Positions 1-8,786 of a DNA stretch of 64,000 nucleotides are shown here, in pieces. The DNA lies in NCBI RefSeq assembly GCF_036075115.1, contig NZ_CP107958.1:4960001-5024000 (forward strand), read 5' to 3'. Under the pieces are notes generated by a model. That model worked only from the letters and a program-made list of their open reading frames with translations. It had not been told where the DNA came from and did not search any database. Source of the DNA: Streptomyces sp. NBC_00377. Its GTDB lineage: Bacteria > Actinomycetota > Actinomycetes > Streptomycetales > Streptomycetaceae. Each line of letters starts with the position of its first letter. The stretch's first letter is position 1. Both the position numbers and the translations under genes were made by a program.

Positions 1-10
1 CTCCCGCACG

Positions 11-115
11 GCGGTCCGGTGTGACACGGCCACCCGCCCTGCGCAGCCCTCGCGGTCCGGTGTGACACGGCCACCTGCCTCCCAGACCTCGCGGCCCGTG
101 TGACGCGGCACGCGC
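11..115. repeat. Direct repeats upstream of the ABC operon
   Basis: A roughly 29-bp element containing GCGGTCCGGTGTGACACGG occurs at 11-39 and again at 52-80. A degenerate third copy (GCGGCCCGTGTGACGCGGC) starts at 91. Spacing is 41 and then 39 bp, close to four helical turns, so the copies lie on one face of the DNA just before the ABC ATPase gene. Tandem regulator binding sites or a small duplication are both possible. Confidence 0.6.
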
Positions 116-168
116 TTCCGCGGCCTCTCCCCGGTCCCGCCCGCAGACCTGACTTCCAGGAGTCCCAC

Positions 169-1047
169 ATGACCACCTCCACTCCCGGCCCCGCCACCCT
201 GACGGCCACGGACCTCTCCCTGCGCTTCGGCGGGACCCGTGCCCTCGACGGGATCTCGCTGCGGCTGACGCGTGGCGTCACCGGGCTGCTCGGCCCCAAC
301 GGCGCCGGGAAGACCACACTGCTGCGGGTGCTGGCCACGGCCGTGCCGCCGGACAGCGGCGGGTTCACGGCCCTCGGGCACGACCCCGGCACCGCGTCCG
401 GCCGCCTCGCGCTGCGCCGCACGCTCGGCTATCTGCCGCAGACCCCCGGCTTCCATCCGGATTTCACGGCCTTCGAGTTCGTCGACTACGTGGCCATCCT
501 CAAGGAACTGACCGACCGCCGCGCTCGGCTGACCGAGGTACGGCGCGTGCTGGAGGCCGTCGACCTCTCGGAGGTGCGCGGCAAGCGCATCAAGCGCCTG
601 TCCGGTGGCATGCGCCAGCGCGTCGCCCTGGCCGCCGCACTCGTCGGCGACCCCGGCTTCCTGGTGCTGGACGAGCCGACCGTCGGACTCGATCCCGAAC
701 AGCGCATGCGGTTCAGGGAGCTGGTCGCCCAGGCCGGCGAGGGCCGTACGGTCCTGCTGTCCACCCACCAGACGGAGGACGTGGCGATGCTCTGTCACCG
801 CGTCGTGGTGCTGGCCCAGGGGCGCATCCGCTTCGAGGGCACCCCGGCCGACCTGACCGCCCGCGCGGCCGGCCGGGTCTGGAGCAGTACCCAACGCGAC
901 CCGAACGCCCTGGCCGGCTGGCGCACCGGCACCGGCAGCTTCCGCAACATCGGCGACCCGCCGACCGGCGCCGACCTCCTCGAACCCACCCTGGAGGACG
1001 GCTACCTGCTCACCCTCGACGGCGAGAGCGCGGAGGTGACGGCATGA
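169..1047 (+). CDS. ABC transporter ATP-binding protein
   Basis: Nucleotide-binding subunit of an ABC-2 type exporter, cytoplasmic. The reading frame is open from 100, but ATG 169 is preceded by AGGAG and gives a 292-residue protein of normal family length. Visible motifs are Walker A (GPNGAGKTT), the Q-loop region (LPQTPGF), the ABC signature (LSGGMRQR), Walker B (FLVLDEPTVGLDP) and the switch His (LLSTHQTED). The ATGA overlap at 1044-1047 couples it to the next gene, a membrane protein that is probably its permease. The substrate cannot be read from the sequence. Confidence 0.9.
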   Translation: MTTSTPGPATLTATDLSLRFGGTRALDGISLRLTRGVTGLLGPNGAGKTTLLRVLATAVPPDSGGFTALGHDPGTASGRLALRRTLGYLPQTPGFHPDFTAFEFVDYVAILKELTDRRARLTEVRRVLEAVDLSEVRGKRIKRLSGGMRQRVALAAALVGDPGFLVLDEPTVGLDPEQRMRFRELVAQAGEGRTVLLSTHQTEDVAMLCHRVVVLAQGRIRFEGTPADLTARAAGRVWSSTQRDPNALAGWRTGTGSFRNIGDPPTGADLLEPTLEDGYLLTLDGESAEVTA

Positions 1048-2600
1048 GCGCCACCACCCCGACGATCACGGAACCCGCCGGTACGCTCACCGAGCCACCG
1101 CATGAGGGCCGTCGCACCGGAGCCGTTCTCGCCCTCGCCCGCTTCGAGGCCCGCGAGCTGCTCCAGCAGATCCCGGTGCTGTTCTTCTTCGCCCTCTACG
1201 TCGTCCTCATCGCCCTGCGACTGATGAGCAACGACGGCATGGACGACTACCCCGTCCTCAACACGGTCGACCGCCGGACCCAGGCGGCACCTCTGCTGTT
1301 CGCCCTCGCCCTGTTCATCTGTGCCAACGCGGCCGCCCTGCGCTCGCGCAAGCACGGTACGGCGCAGCAGTTCGCGGTCCTGGCCATGGAACCCTGGCGG
1401 CGCACCCTTGCCCATCTGCTGTCCCTGGTCCCGTACGCGGGGCTCACCGCGCTCGCCGTGGCGGCCGAGTTCACCCGGGAGGCGCTGAAGCCCGGCGCGA
1501 TCGGTCACGGCTCCTTGGGGGAACTGGCCGTCGGCCCCCTGAGCGTCCTGCTGGCCGGCGTCATCGGAGTGCTGCTGGCCCGTCTGCTGCCCTCCTCCTT
1601 CGTGCCCATACTCTTCGTCATCGCCGTCTATGTGCTCGGCACCCTGATCTCGGGACTCATCGGCTTCGACCACGAGTGGGTCCGAGGGCTCGACCCGATC
1701 CAGTACTTCCTGTCCTCCGGCGGCGATCCCGTCCCCTCCGATCTGCTCGGCCGCCCGGCCGGCTGGCACGCCCTGTACGTGGTGGGGCTGTGCGCCCTGC
1801 TGGCCTGCGCGGCCCTGCTGATCGCCGGCGGCCGGACCCGAGCGGTCAAGGCGGCGACCGCTCTCGCACTCGCGGCCACCGCGGCAGGCGTCATCGGCCA
1901 GCTCCCGCGCGACACGGCGGCGCTGGAAGCGGCGCGCAGGACGGCGGCCGACTCCCCGGAGAAGCTCCAGTCCTGCTCGACGTACGACGGCTCCACGTAC
2001 TGCTCGTTCCCCGAGTGGAGTGGTGTGCGGCCCGAGTGGGCCGAGGTCGTCGACCGGGTCCGGTCGGGAGCCGGCGGCACGGCGGCCAAAGCCCGGCTGA
2101 CGATCCGCCAGCGGGTCTACACCAGCGGCGAGGAGGTGGAGGTCGACGGCGCCCTGGACCCCTCCACCACTCCCGGCGAGGTGACCGTGGGCACCCGCTG
2201 GGGCGGCAACCGCGTCCCCGAGTTCGCGGTCGGTGTCGCCTCGGTCCTGGTGGGGGGCTCGGAGGACGTGACCACCGAGCCGATGTGCGACGCCCGCCCG
2301 GTGACCGTCATGTGGCTGGTCCTGGGCAGCGACCCCACCCCGACGGCCACTTTCCGCACCGTGCGGCTCGACGACAGCACCAGCGGCGCGGGACAGGTGT
2401 TGGCCCCGACGAACGGACTGAGCCTCTCGGACGCGCAGACGACGGTGATCCGGGAACTGCTGGAGCGCCCGCGTGCCGAGATGACCGCCCGGGTCAAGGC
2501 GCACTGGACGGAGCTGACATCCGCGAGGACGACGACCGCCCAGGCCGCGAGGCTGCTGGGGGTCGCGGTGCCCAAGAAGGCGGAAGAGTGCGAGGAATGA
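1044..2600 (+). CDS. ABC-2 type membrane protein, partner of the ATPase
   Basis: 518 residues. It has several hydrophobic segments in the first ~290 residues (for example around VLFFFALYVVLIAL and LLFALALFICANAAAL). A soluble C-terminal half of ~230 residues follows, with CDARPV and other isolated cysteines. Translation overlaps the ATPase stop and the next start (ATGA at both ends), so the three genes form one translationally coupled operon. The topology fits an ABC permease with an extracytoplasmic tail. No family-specific motif identifies the cargo. Confidence 0.75.
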   Translation: MSATTPTITEPAGTLTEPPHEGRRTGAVLALARFEARELLQQIPVLFFFALYVVLIALRLMSNDGMDDYPVLNTVDRRTQAAPLLFALALFICANAAALRSRKHGTAQQFAVLAMEPWRRTLAHLLSLVPYAGLTALAVAAEFTREALKPGAIGHGSLGELAVGPLSVLLAGVIGVLLARLLPSSFVPILFVIAVYVLGTLISGLIGFDHEWVRGLDPIQYFLSSGGDPVPSDLLGRPAGWHALYVVGLCALLACAALLIAGGRTRAVKAATALALAATAAGVIGQLPRDTAALEAARRTAADSPEKLQSCSTYDGSTYCSFPEWSGVRPEWAEVVDRVRSGAGGTAAKARLTIRQRVYTSGEEVEVDGALDPSTTPGEVTVGTRWGGNRVPEFAVGVASVLVGGSEDVTTEPMCDARPVTVMWLVLGSDPTPTATFRTVRLDDSTSGAGQVLAPTNGLSLSDAQTTVIRELLERPRAEMTARVKAHWTELTSARTTTAQAARLLGVAVPKKAEECEE

Positions 2601-3325
2601 CCGAAGCGCAGACGAGCGGGGTTCCGGTTCCGGCGGAGCTGCTCCGCGTCCTGGTACCGCCGGTGTGGCGCAGCCTCCCCTGGCGGGCGCTGACCACGGC
2701 CGGCGGGCTGGGCCTGCTGCTCGCCGGAAGCACCCGGCTGCCCGACCACGCCCCGGACGCCGGGCTGGGGCTGCTGGTGGTGCGCCTCACCGCTCTCACC
2801 GGCGCACTGGGCCTGGCCTTCCTGCTCGACGACCCGGCCCGCAACACGACGGCGACGACACCGGTGGGCCGCGCGCGGCGAACCGTGCTGCGCCTGGCCC
2901 TCGCGGCCCCTCTGACGGCTCTCTGGTGGGCGGCCGCCCTGCTCCTGACACCCGCTCCGACCCGTCCCGCGCCGGGCCCGGCCACCCTGGAGGCGGCGGG
3001 CATGGCCTGCGCCTCCCTCGCCCTCGCCACGATCGCCGTCCGCTTCACCCGGACGGCGGCGGTGGGCAGGAGCGCGGCGATATGGCTGGGCTCGGCGGCG
3101 GCGGTGGCGGTACTGGTCCCGGACCGGTGGGGTCTGCTGGGCACGTCCCAGGGCCCCTACGGGGCGGCGACCCAGGCGAGATGGGCGGTGGTGCTGGGGG
3201 CGACGGTGGCGCTGAGCGCGCTGTGGACACCGGAGCCGTTGCGGGGACCGTGGAGGCACCGGTCGGGACGGCGCAGACCGTCAGGGCGCCTCCGCACAGG
3301 GGGCTTTCCCTCCGGGCGAGCCTGA
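2597..3325 (+). CDS. Integral membrane protein, third gene of the ABC operon
   Basis: ATG 2597 overlaps the previous stop by 4 bp and yields 242 residues. About six hydrophobic segments rich in Ala and Leu are visible (for example TTAGGLGLLLAGS, TALTGALGLAFLL, AAIWLGSAAAVAVLVP). The basic tail (HRSGRRRPSGRLR) is likely cytoplasmic. It resembles a second ABC-2 permease half or an accessory membrane subunit. The family is not recognised; the assignment rests on operon structure and hydrophobicity. Confidence 0.7.
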   Translation: MTEAQTSGVPVPAELLRVLVPPVWRSLPWRALTTAGGLGLLLAGSTRLPDHAPDAGLGLLVVRLTALTGALGLAFLLDDPARNTTATTPVGRARRTVLRLALAAPLTALWWAAALLLTPAPTRPAPGPATLEAAGMACASLALATIAVRFTRTAAVGRSAAIWLGSAAAVAVLVPDRWGLLGTSQGPYGAATQARWAVVLGATVALSALWTPEPLRGPWRHRSGRRRPSGRLRTGGFPSGRA

Positions 3326-3382
3326 CGGGCGGGCTTCCGCGGGGCTCCCGAGGGGCTCCCGAGGGGACTCACGTCCGCGGGC

Positions 3383-4309
3383 TCACGTCTCCGTCCGGTA
3401 CATCAGGTCCGTCTCGTGGGTGATGAACCCCAGCCTCTCGTACACGGACACCGCCGCCTTGTTGTCGGCGTCGACGTACAGCATCGCCGTGGGCAGACCC
3501 TGCGCCGCGAGATGCCGCAGGCCGATGGTGGTGAGGGCCTTGCCGAGGCCGCCCCCCTGCGCACCGGGGGCGACTCCGAGGACGTACACCTCACCGAGCT
3601 GTTCCTCGGCGTGGACCTTCGTCCAGTGGAAGCCGACGAGGCGCTCGCCGCGGAAGGCGAGGAAGAAGCCGGCGGGGTCGAACCAGGGCTGGGACTTGCG
3701 GTCGTCGAGGTCGCGCTGGGTGAGGGAGCCCTGCTCGGGATGGTGGGCGAAGGAGGCGGCGTTGACGGCGAGCCAGGCGGAGTCGTCCCGCCCGGGGACG
3801 AAGGCACGGACGGTCACTCCCTCCGGCAGCACCGGCTCGGGGAGGTCGACGTCGGTCAACGGCCTTCGCATCTGCCGAAGTTCGCGGAAGAGGGCGAGTC
3901 CGAGGACCTGGGCGAGGTGCCGGGCGGCGGAGTGACCGCCGTGGGCCCACACCCGCAGCCGTTTCCCGGAGGCGGCTAGCAGGGCCGAGCCGAGCGCGCG
4001 GCCGTGCCCGTGGCCGCGGTGCCCGGGGTGGACCACCAGCTCGGCGGCGGGCGCCTCGACGGGATCGGTGTCCTCCAGCTGGGCATAGCCGACGAGTTCG
4101 TCCCCGAGGGTGAGGACCAGGTGGGAGACGCCTTCACGGGCGCCTCCGCGCAGTTGCAGCCGGCCCTGTTCGGACACCGCCTGCTGGCCGTCCGACCGGG
4201 CGGCCTCCGCCAGCAGTTCGAGGACGGCCTCGGTCTGTTCGGGAGAAAGCTCGGAGTGGGTCTCGATCGATCGGGAGCCGGGGATCCGTGCGGTGTCGTC
4301 GCTGGTCAT
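3383..4309 (-). CDS. mshD: Mycothiol synthase (mycothiol acetyltransferase)
   Basis: Catalyses the last step of mycothiol synthesis, acetylation of Cys-GlcN-Ins with acetyl-CoA. The 308 residues starting at ATG 4309 (MTSDDTARIP) match the usual MshD length. The protein holds two tandem GNAT folds. The N-terminal one includes VVHPGHRGHGHGRALGSALL. The catalytic C-terminal one has the acetyl-CoA loop VLGVAPGAQGGGLGKALT followed by HLAAQGLPTAMLYVDADN. A longer in-frame extension to 4534 lacks a ribosome site. The partner gene mshA lies 41 kb downstream in this window. Confidence 0.93.
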   Translation of the reverse strand: MTSDDTARIPGSRSIETHSELSPEQTEAVLELLAEAARSDGQQAVSEQGRLQLRGGAREGVSHLVLTLGDELVGYAQLEDTDPVEAPAAELVVHPGHRGHGHGRALGSALLAASGKRLRVWAHGGHSAARHLAQVLGLALFRELRQMRRPLTDVDLPEPVLPEGVTVRAFVPGRDDSAWLAVNAASFAHHPEQGSLTQRDLDDRKSQPWFDPAGFFLAFRGERLVGFHWTKVHAEEQLGEVYVLGVAPGAQGGGLGKALTTIGLRHLAAQGLPTAMLYVDADNKAAVSVYERLGFITHETDLMYRTET

Positions 4310-4411
4310 GCGTACGAGAGTAAAGGGCGGGCTGCGCAAAGTGGCGGTACGGGGAAAGGCGGAAGGATGAGGTCCGGAAAGGCAAAGCAGAGGGTAAGCA
4401 CAGGACAAAGG

Positions 4412-4427
4412 GAAACCAGGATGTAAC
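4412..4427 (+). promoter_or_regulatory. GAAAC-N6-GTAAC pair upstream of the 5'-nucleotidase
   Basis: GAAAC at 4412-4416 and GTAAC at 4423-4427 are separated by six bases. This is the half-site geometry described for actinobacterial GlnR boxes (GTnAC-N6-GAAAC), and MtrA is known to read overlapping GTAAC sequences. It lies 131 bp before the nucleotidase start. A single degenerate pair is weak evidence. Confidence 0.3.
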
Positions 4428-4557
4428 CAAGAACCCCCTGTCGCGCTACGCGCGTTGACCCTAGGCTGCGCCGGACGGGGCCACTCCTCATACGTCTCCC
4501 CGAGCCGGGCCGGCCCGGGGGACGCAGACACCACAGGCAGACACCTCAGGGGGGCGC

Positions 4558-6360
4558 ATGCCAGCCACTTCCCAGCCGCATCCGAGCGGCAGACGCCGTA
4601 CGTACCGTCTTCTCGCGGCCGCCGCGGGTCTCGCCACCGCGGGCGCCATGGCCGCCGCGCTCCCGGCGGACGCGCATGACGCCAAGCACTCCAAGCCGCT
4701 GCCGAGCCGATACCAGGACGTGCAGCTGCTGTCCTTCAACGACCTGCACGGCAACCTCGAGCCCCCGTCCGGTTCCTCGGGCCGGGTCACGGAACTCCAG
4801 GCGGACGGCACGTCGAAGACGATCGACGCGGGCGGTGTGGAGTACCTCGCCACGCACCTGCGCCAGGCGCGTGAGGGCAACAAGTACTCCATCACCGCGG
4901 CCGGCGGCGACATGGTCGGTGCCTCCCCGCTGATCTCGGGTCTGTTCCACGACGAGCCCACCATCGAGGCGCTGAACAAGCTCGACCTGGATGTCACGTC
5001 CGTCGGCAACCACGAGTTCGACGAGGGCGCCAAGGAGCTGGCCCGGCTCCAGAAGGGCGGCTGTCACCCGACGGCCGGCTGCTACACGGACAAGAAGTTC
5101 AAGGGGGCCGACTTCCCGTACCTGGCGGCCAACGTCCTGAGCGAGAAGACCGGCAAGCCGATCCTGAAGCCGTACTTCGTCTGGAAGAAGAAGGACGTCA
5201 AGATCGGCTTCATCGGCGTGACACTGGAGGACACCCCCGGTGTCGTGTCCGCCGAGGGCGTCAAGGGCCTCAAGTTCAAGGACGAGGTCGAGACGATCAA
5301 CAAGTACGCCAAGGAGCTTCAGAAGCAGGGCGTGAAGTCGATCGTGGCGCTGATCCACGAGGGCGGCCTGCCGGCCTCGGGGGCGTACAACTACAACTGT
5401 GACTCCGCGGGCCCGGGCTCCGGCATCTCCGGCCCGATCGTCGACATCGCGAAGAACGTCACGCCCGCGGTGGACGCGCTGGTGACGGGCCACACGCACG
5501 CCGCGTACGCGTGCACGATCCCCGACCCGTCGGGCACGCCGCGCACGGTCACCTCGGCCGCGTCCTTCGGCCGCCTGTACACGGACACCACGCTGACGTA
5601 CGACCGCTTCACCGGTGACATCGCGCGTACGGCGGTCAGGACGGCGAACCACGTGGTCACCCGGACCGTCGCCAAGGCGCCCGACATGACCGACCTGATC
5701 AGCAAGTGGAACACGCTGGCGGCCCCCGTCGGCAACCGGCCGATCGGCTACATCTCCGCGGACGTCCCCAACACGGGCACCGAGTCCCCGATGGGCGACC
5801 TGATCGCGGACGCCCAGCTCTGGTACGGCAAGAAGCTCGACGCGGAGACGGACCTCGCGCTGATGAACCCGGGCGGCGTCCGGGCCGGCCTCACCTACGC
5901 GGCCAAGGGCAGTGAGGGCGACGGCGTGGTGACCTACGCCGAGGGCTTCACCGTCCAGCCGTTCTCCAACACCGTGAACCTCCAGAACTTCACCGGCGCC
6001 CAGCTGATCCAGGTTCTCAAGGAGCAGGTGAGCGGGACCAACGCGAGCGCGCCGAAGATCCTTCAGCCGTCCGCCAACCTGACGTACACGCTGGACCTGA
6101 CGAAGAGCGGCGCCGACCGCGTCGTCACGGACTCCATCAGGCTGAACGGCGCGGCGATCGACCCGGCCGCCACCTACCGCGTCTCGACCAACAGCTTCCT
6201 CGCGGGCGGCGGCGACGGCTTCACCACGCTGGGCCAGGGCACGGGCGACGTCGTCGGCGCCGACGACCTGACCGCCCTCGAGCAGTACCTGCTCGCCAAC
6301 TCCTCGGCCACGGGCCCGATCGCCCCGCCGACGGCGAAGCGGATCGCGATCGTGCAGTAA
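4558..6360 (+). CDS. Secreted 5'-nucleotidase / 2',3'-cyclic phosphodiesterase (UshA family)
   Basis: 600 residues. The N-terminal signal peptide is a basic SGRRRTYR stretch followed by an Ala-rich hydrophobic core ending near PADAHDA. The calcineurin-like metallophosphatase domain shows metal-site motifs SFNDLHGNLEP, VGNHEFDEG and TGHTHAAYA. The C-terminal 5'-nucleotidase domain shows NPGGVRAGL, the NFTGAQLIQVLKEQ helix and a FLAGGGDGFTTL loop. It probably salvages nucleosides and phosphate from extracellular nucleotides. No LPXTG or membrane anchor is visible, so it should be released. A strong hairpin follows the gene. Confidence 0.92.
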   Translation: MPATSQPHPSGRRRTYRLLAAAAGLATAGAMAAALPADAHDAKHSKPLPSRYQDVQLLSFNDLHGNLEPPSGSSGRVTELQADGTSKTIDAGGVEYLATHLRQAREGNKYSITAAGGDMVGASPLISGLFHDEPTIEALNKLDLDVTSVGNHEFDEGAKELARLQKGGCHPTAGCYTDKKFKGADFPYLAANVLSEKTGKPILKPYFVWKKKDVKIGFIGVTLEDTPGVVSAEGVKGLKFKDEVETINKYAKELQKQGVKSIVALIHEGGLPASGAYNYNCDSAGPGSGISGPIVDIAKNVTPAVDALVTGHTHAAYACTIPDPSGTPRTVTSAASFGRLYTDTTLTYDRFTGDIARTAVRTANHVVTRTVAKAPDMTDLISKWNTLAAPVGNRPIGYISADVPNTGTESPMGDLIADAQLWYGKKLDAETDLALMNPGGVRAGLTYAAKGSEGDGVVTYAEGFTVQPFSNTVNLQNFTGAQLIQVLKEQVSGTNASAPKILQPSANLTYTLDLTKSGADRVVTDSIRLNGAAIDPAATYRVSTNSFLAGGGDGFTTLGQGTGDVVGADDLTALEQYLLANSSATGPIAPPTAKRIAIVQ

Positions 6361-6381
6361 CCCTTCCGGCAGGACGGTCAG

Positions 6382-6412
6382 GAGGCGGCCGCGTCACCGA
6401 CGCGGCCGCCTC
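6382..6412. terminator. Hairpin after the 5'-nucleotidase gene
   Basis: Perfect 14-bp stem (6382-6395 with 6399-6412) around a 3-base loop. It is GC-rich with only a short TCTTC follow-up. It lies between the convergent nucleotidase and pectinase genes and can serve both strands. Confidence 0.75.
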
Positions 6413-6476
6413 TTCGCGTGCGGCCGCCCGGGGTGCCACGGACCACACCGCACCCGGACCACACCCCTGGGGGATG

Positions 6477-8657
6477 TCAGGAAGCCGTCGGTGTCCAGTC
6501 GCCCAGCCAGTCCGCGATCTCCTGGCCGGTGGCCTGGGAGTCGGTCAGCTGCGGGCGGTCGGAGCTCGCGGCGCCCGAGCCCGCCCCGGTGTTCTTGTAC
6601 TCGGCGAACCGGTCGTCCTTCCAGGAGAAGCCGCTCATGTCGGTCCAGGGCGCGGTCCTGATCGCGGCGCCGAGGGCGGTGTTGCGGACGGTGGTCTGCG
6701 GGTCGAGGCTCGCGTCGCCGCCGGCGTGCCAGGGGCGGCCGAGGTAGAAGCTGCGGTCGGACACGTCACCGCTGACCGTGGAGTTGGCGATCAGGATGCC
6801 CTTGCGGTTCGCGGCGGTGCTGGGGGCCGTGACATAGCCGGCCGACGTGCCGTTCCAGCGCTTCTTCAGGGTGATGACGGACTTGTCGATCACCGCAGTG
6901 GCGCGCCCGAAGATGAAGTCGGTGTTGCCGACGACGTAGGAGTTGGCGATGTAGACGCGGCCCAGCTTGTCCTTGGACGCCGTGTCCACCAGCAGGGTGT
7001 CCTGATCGCCGCTGACGATGACACTGTCCAGGAACACCTTGTCGGAGGAGGTGCGCAGGGCGACCGCCTGGTTCGCGATGTCCTGGTGGGCGGCCTCGTC
7101 GAAGTCGTTGGAGATCGTCAGGTTGCGGGCCTGGAAGTCGTCCGCGTCGACCGCGACGGTGGCGCTGCCCCCGGTGCCGTAGGTGCCGGAGCCGTCGGGC
7201 TTCGGCGTACCGGACGCGTTGTTGTAGACGATCGTCGTGTCCTTGCGGCTGCCACCGGTGCCCTGGATGGTGACGTGCGGCTTGTTGGACGGGACCTTGA
7301 CCAGCTCGCGGTACGTGCCCGGCTTGACGGCGATCACGACGCGCGAGGGGTTGTTCGCCGGTACGGCGTTCACGGCGGCCTGCACGGTCGTGTACTGCCC
7401 GCTGCCGTCCTTGGCGACGGTGAGCGTGGTCGCGGCAGCCGCCTTCGTCGTGGCCGTCGTCGCGGTGGACGCCGTCGTACCGATGGAAGTCCGCGGGCCC
7501 GCGCCCGCCTTGAGGAGCGCCGGGACGTCGGCCGCCTTGTCGAGGGTGTACGCGTAGTACGTCTTCGGGTCCCAGGCCGTGCCCGTGCCGCCGCTCTCGT
7601 TCTTGCCGGTCGTCCCGGAGAACTGGTTGCCGCGCTGGACGAGGGTGGCGGTGGCGTCCCGGACGACGGGATCGGTCAGGCCCAGGAAGCAGGAGTTCTC
7701 CAGCACCATGTTCGTCCGGCCGCGCGAGTAGTTGCCGTAGGAGGACTTGATGTCCGTCCCGGCCACGTCCTCCAGGAAGTTGTTGTACAGGTGCGCGTGG
7801 GCGACATTGTCCGTGGAGGGGTTGCGCTGCTCGGTCTCGCGGATCCAGTTGTGGTGGATCGTGATGTCGGCGGTGACGTTGTCGGTCCAGCCGATGCCGA
7901 ACGCCTTGTTGTCCTGGCTCAGCTTGTTCCAGGAGACCGTCAGATAGGTCGTGTCCTTGCGGCTGTCGATGAGCCCGTCGGCCATGTGCCGGATGTCGTT
8001 GTGGTCGATCCAGACGTGGTGGGCGCCGTCCATCTGGATGCCGTCGAAGTCGTGTTCCTTGTCGTTCCAGACGCCCTGGTAGGCGTCCCGGATCGTCAGG
8101 TTCCGGATGATGACGTTGTGGACGCCCTGACCGAGGAAGAAGCCGCCGCCGACGATCTGCCCGGACGTCCCCGACCCGACGATCGTCTTGTTCGACTGGA
8201 CCTTGATCTCTTTCCCGACCGGGTCCATGGTGATCGTCGCGGCGACGACGATCACGTACGGCTCTGCCGCGGTCGCGTACTTCTCCAGGTCGGCGAGGCT
8301 CTTGACGGTGACCGTCCTGCCGTTCCGGCCGCCGTAGGTGCCGTTCTGGCCGAGGGCGTCGACAGAGGCGAAACCGTCCGCGGAGGCGGTGGCCCAGGCG
8401 GGCGCGGCGGCGGTCGCGGCCGAGGCCCTCGCCTGCCCGGCCGCGCCGAAGAGGCCGAGGTCCGTGCCGTACGCCAGGGTGCCGGCGGCGGTGAGGACGA
8501 GGGGTACACCGATCGCGAGAGCGGTTCTGCGCCTGCGGTGCCGGGGCCCGGTCCTCGTCGGCCTGACCGGCCCGGTGGTCTCGGCCGGCGTGGTCGTGGT
8601 GGCCGGTGTGGTCGTGCCGGCCGACCGGGTCGACCGGCGGCGGCGGTGCTCGCTCAT
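6477..8657 (-). CDS. Secreted pectate lyase-pectin methylesterase fusion
   Basis: 726 residues with GGAAGG ahead of ATG 8657. A polar N-terminus is followed by a basic RHRRRRTALAIG and a hydrophobic segment around residues 45-65, so it is secreted or membrane-anchored. Residues ~80-385 are a PL1 pectate lyase beta-helix: DFDGIQMDGAHHVWIDHND, then IHHNWIRETEQRNP with the catalytic Arg region. Residues ~400-726 are a CE8 pectin methylesterase: GTYREL, QAVAL, GDQDTLL and NTDFIFG (the two Asp residues) and YLGRPW (Arg). All key catalytic motifs look intact. The fusion would de-esterify and cleave pectin in one molecule. It appears inserted between genes that I recall as neighbours in S. coelicolor. 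Confidence 0.93.
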   Translation of the reverse strand: MSEHRRRRSTRSAGTTTPATTTTPAETTGPVRPTRTGPRHRRRRTALAIGVPLVLTAAGTLAYGTDLGLFGAAGQARASAATAAAPAWATASADGFASVDALGQNGTYGGRNGRTVTVKSLADLEKYATAAEPYVIVVAATITMDPVGKEIKVQSNKTIVGSGTSGQIVGGGFFLGQGVHNVIIRNLTIRDAYQGVWNDKEHDFDGIQMDGAHHVWIDHNDIRHMADGLIDSRKDTTYLTVSWNKLSQDNKAFGIGWTDNVTADITIHHNWIRETEQRNPSTDNVAHAHLYNNFLEDVAGTDIKSSYGNYSRGRTNMVLENSCFLGLTDPVVRDATATLVQRGNQFSGTTGKNESGGTGTAWDPKTYYAYTLDKAADVPALLKAGAGPRTSIGTTASTATTATTKAAAATTLTVAKDGSGQYTTVQAAVNAVPANNPSRVVIAVKPGTYRELVKVPSNKPHVTIQGTGGSRKDTTIVYNNASGTPKPDGSGTYGTGGSATVAVDADDFQARNLTISNDFDEAAHQDIANQAVALRTSSDKVFLDSVIVSGDQDTLLVDTASKDKLGRVYIANSYVVGNTDFIFGRATAVIDKSVITLKKRWNGTSAGYVTAPSTAANRKGILIANSTVSGDVSDRSFYLGRPWHAGGDASLDPQTTVRNTALGAAIRTAPWTDMSGFSWKDDRFAEYKNTGAGSGAASSDRPQLTDSQATGQEIADWLGDWTPTAS

Positions 8658-8786
8658 GCGGCTGCCTTCCGTGCGGGGCGGGGGAGTTGCTGCGCTGCTG
8701 GGTCGCCGCCCGGATCGGAAAGGTTGCCGACCTCACGGAGATCGGTGAGGAGGGAGCCGTTCGGGAGCCGCCCGCCGTCGCCCGGC

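Noticed and set aside
1002..2504. Very long minus-strand ORFs (e.g. 500 codons here, 1319 codons at 58532-62491) antisense to good genes
   Set aside because: In high-GC DNA the antisense frame of a real gene is naturally free of stops. Their composition is Gly/Arg/Val-rich and repetitive, they have no ribosome sites, and the plus-strand genes have clear family motifs.
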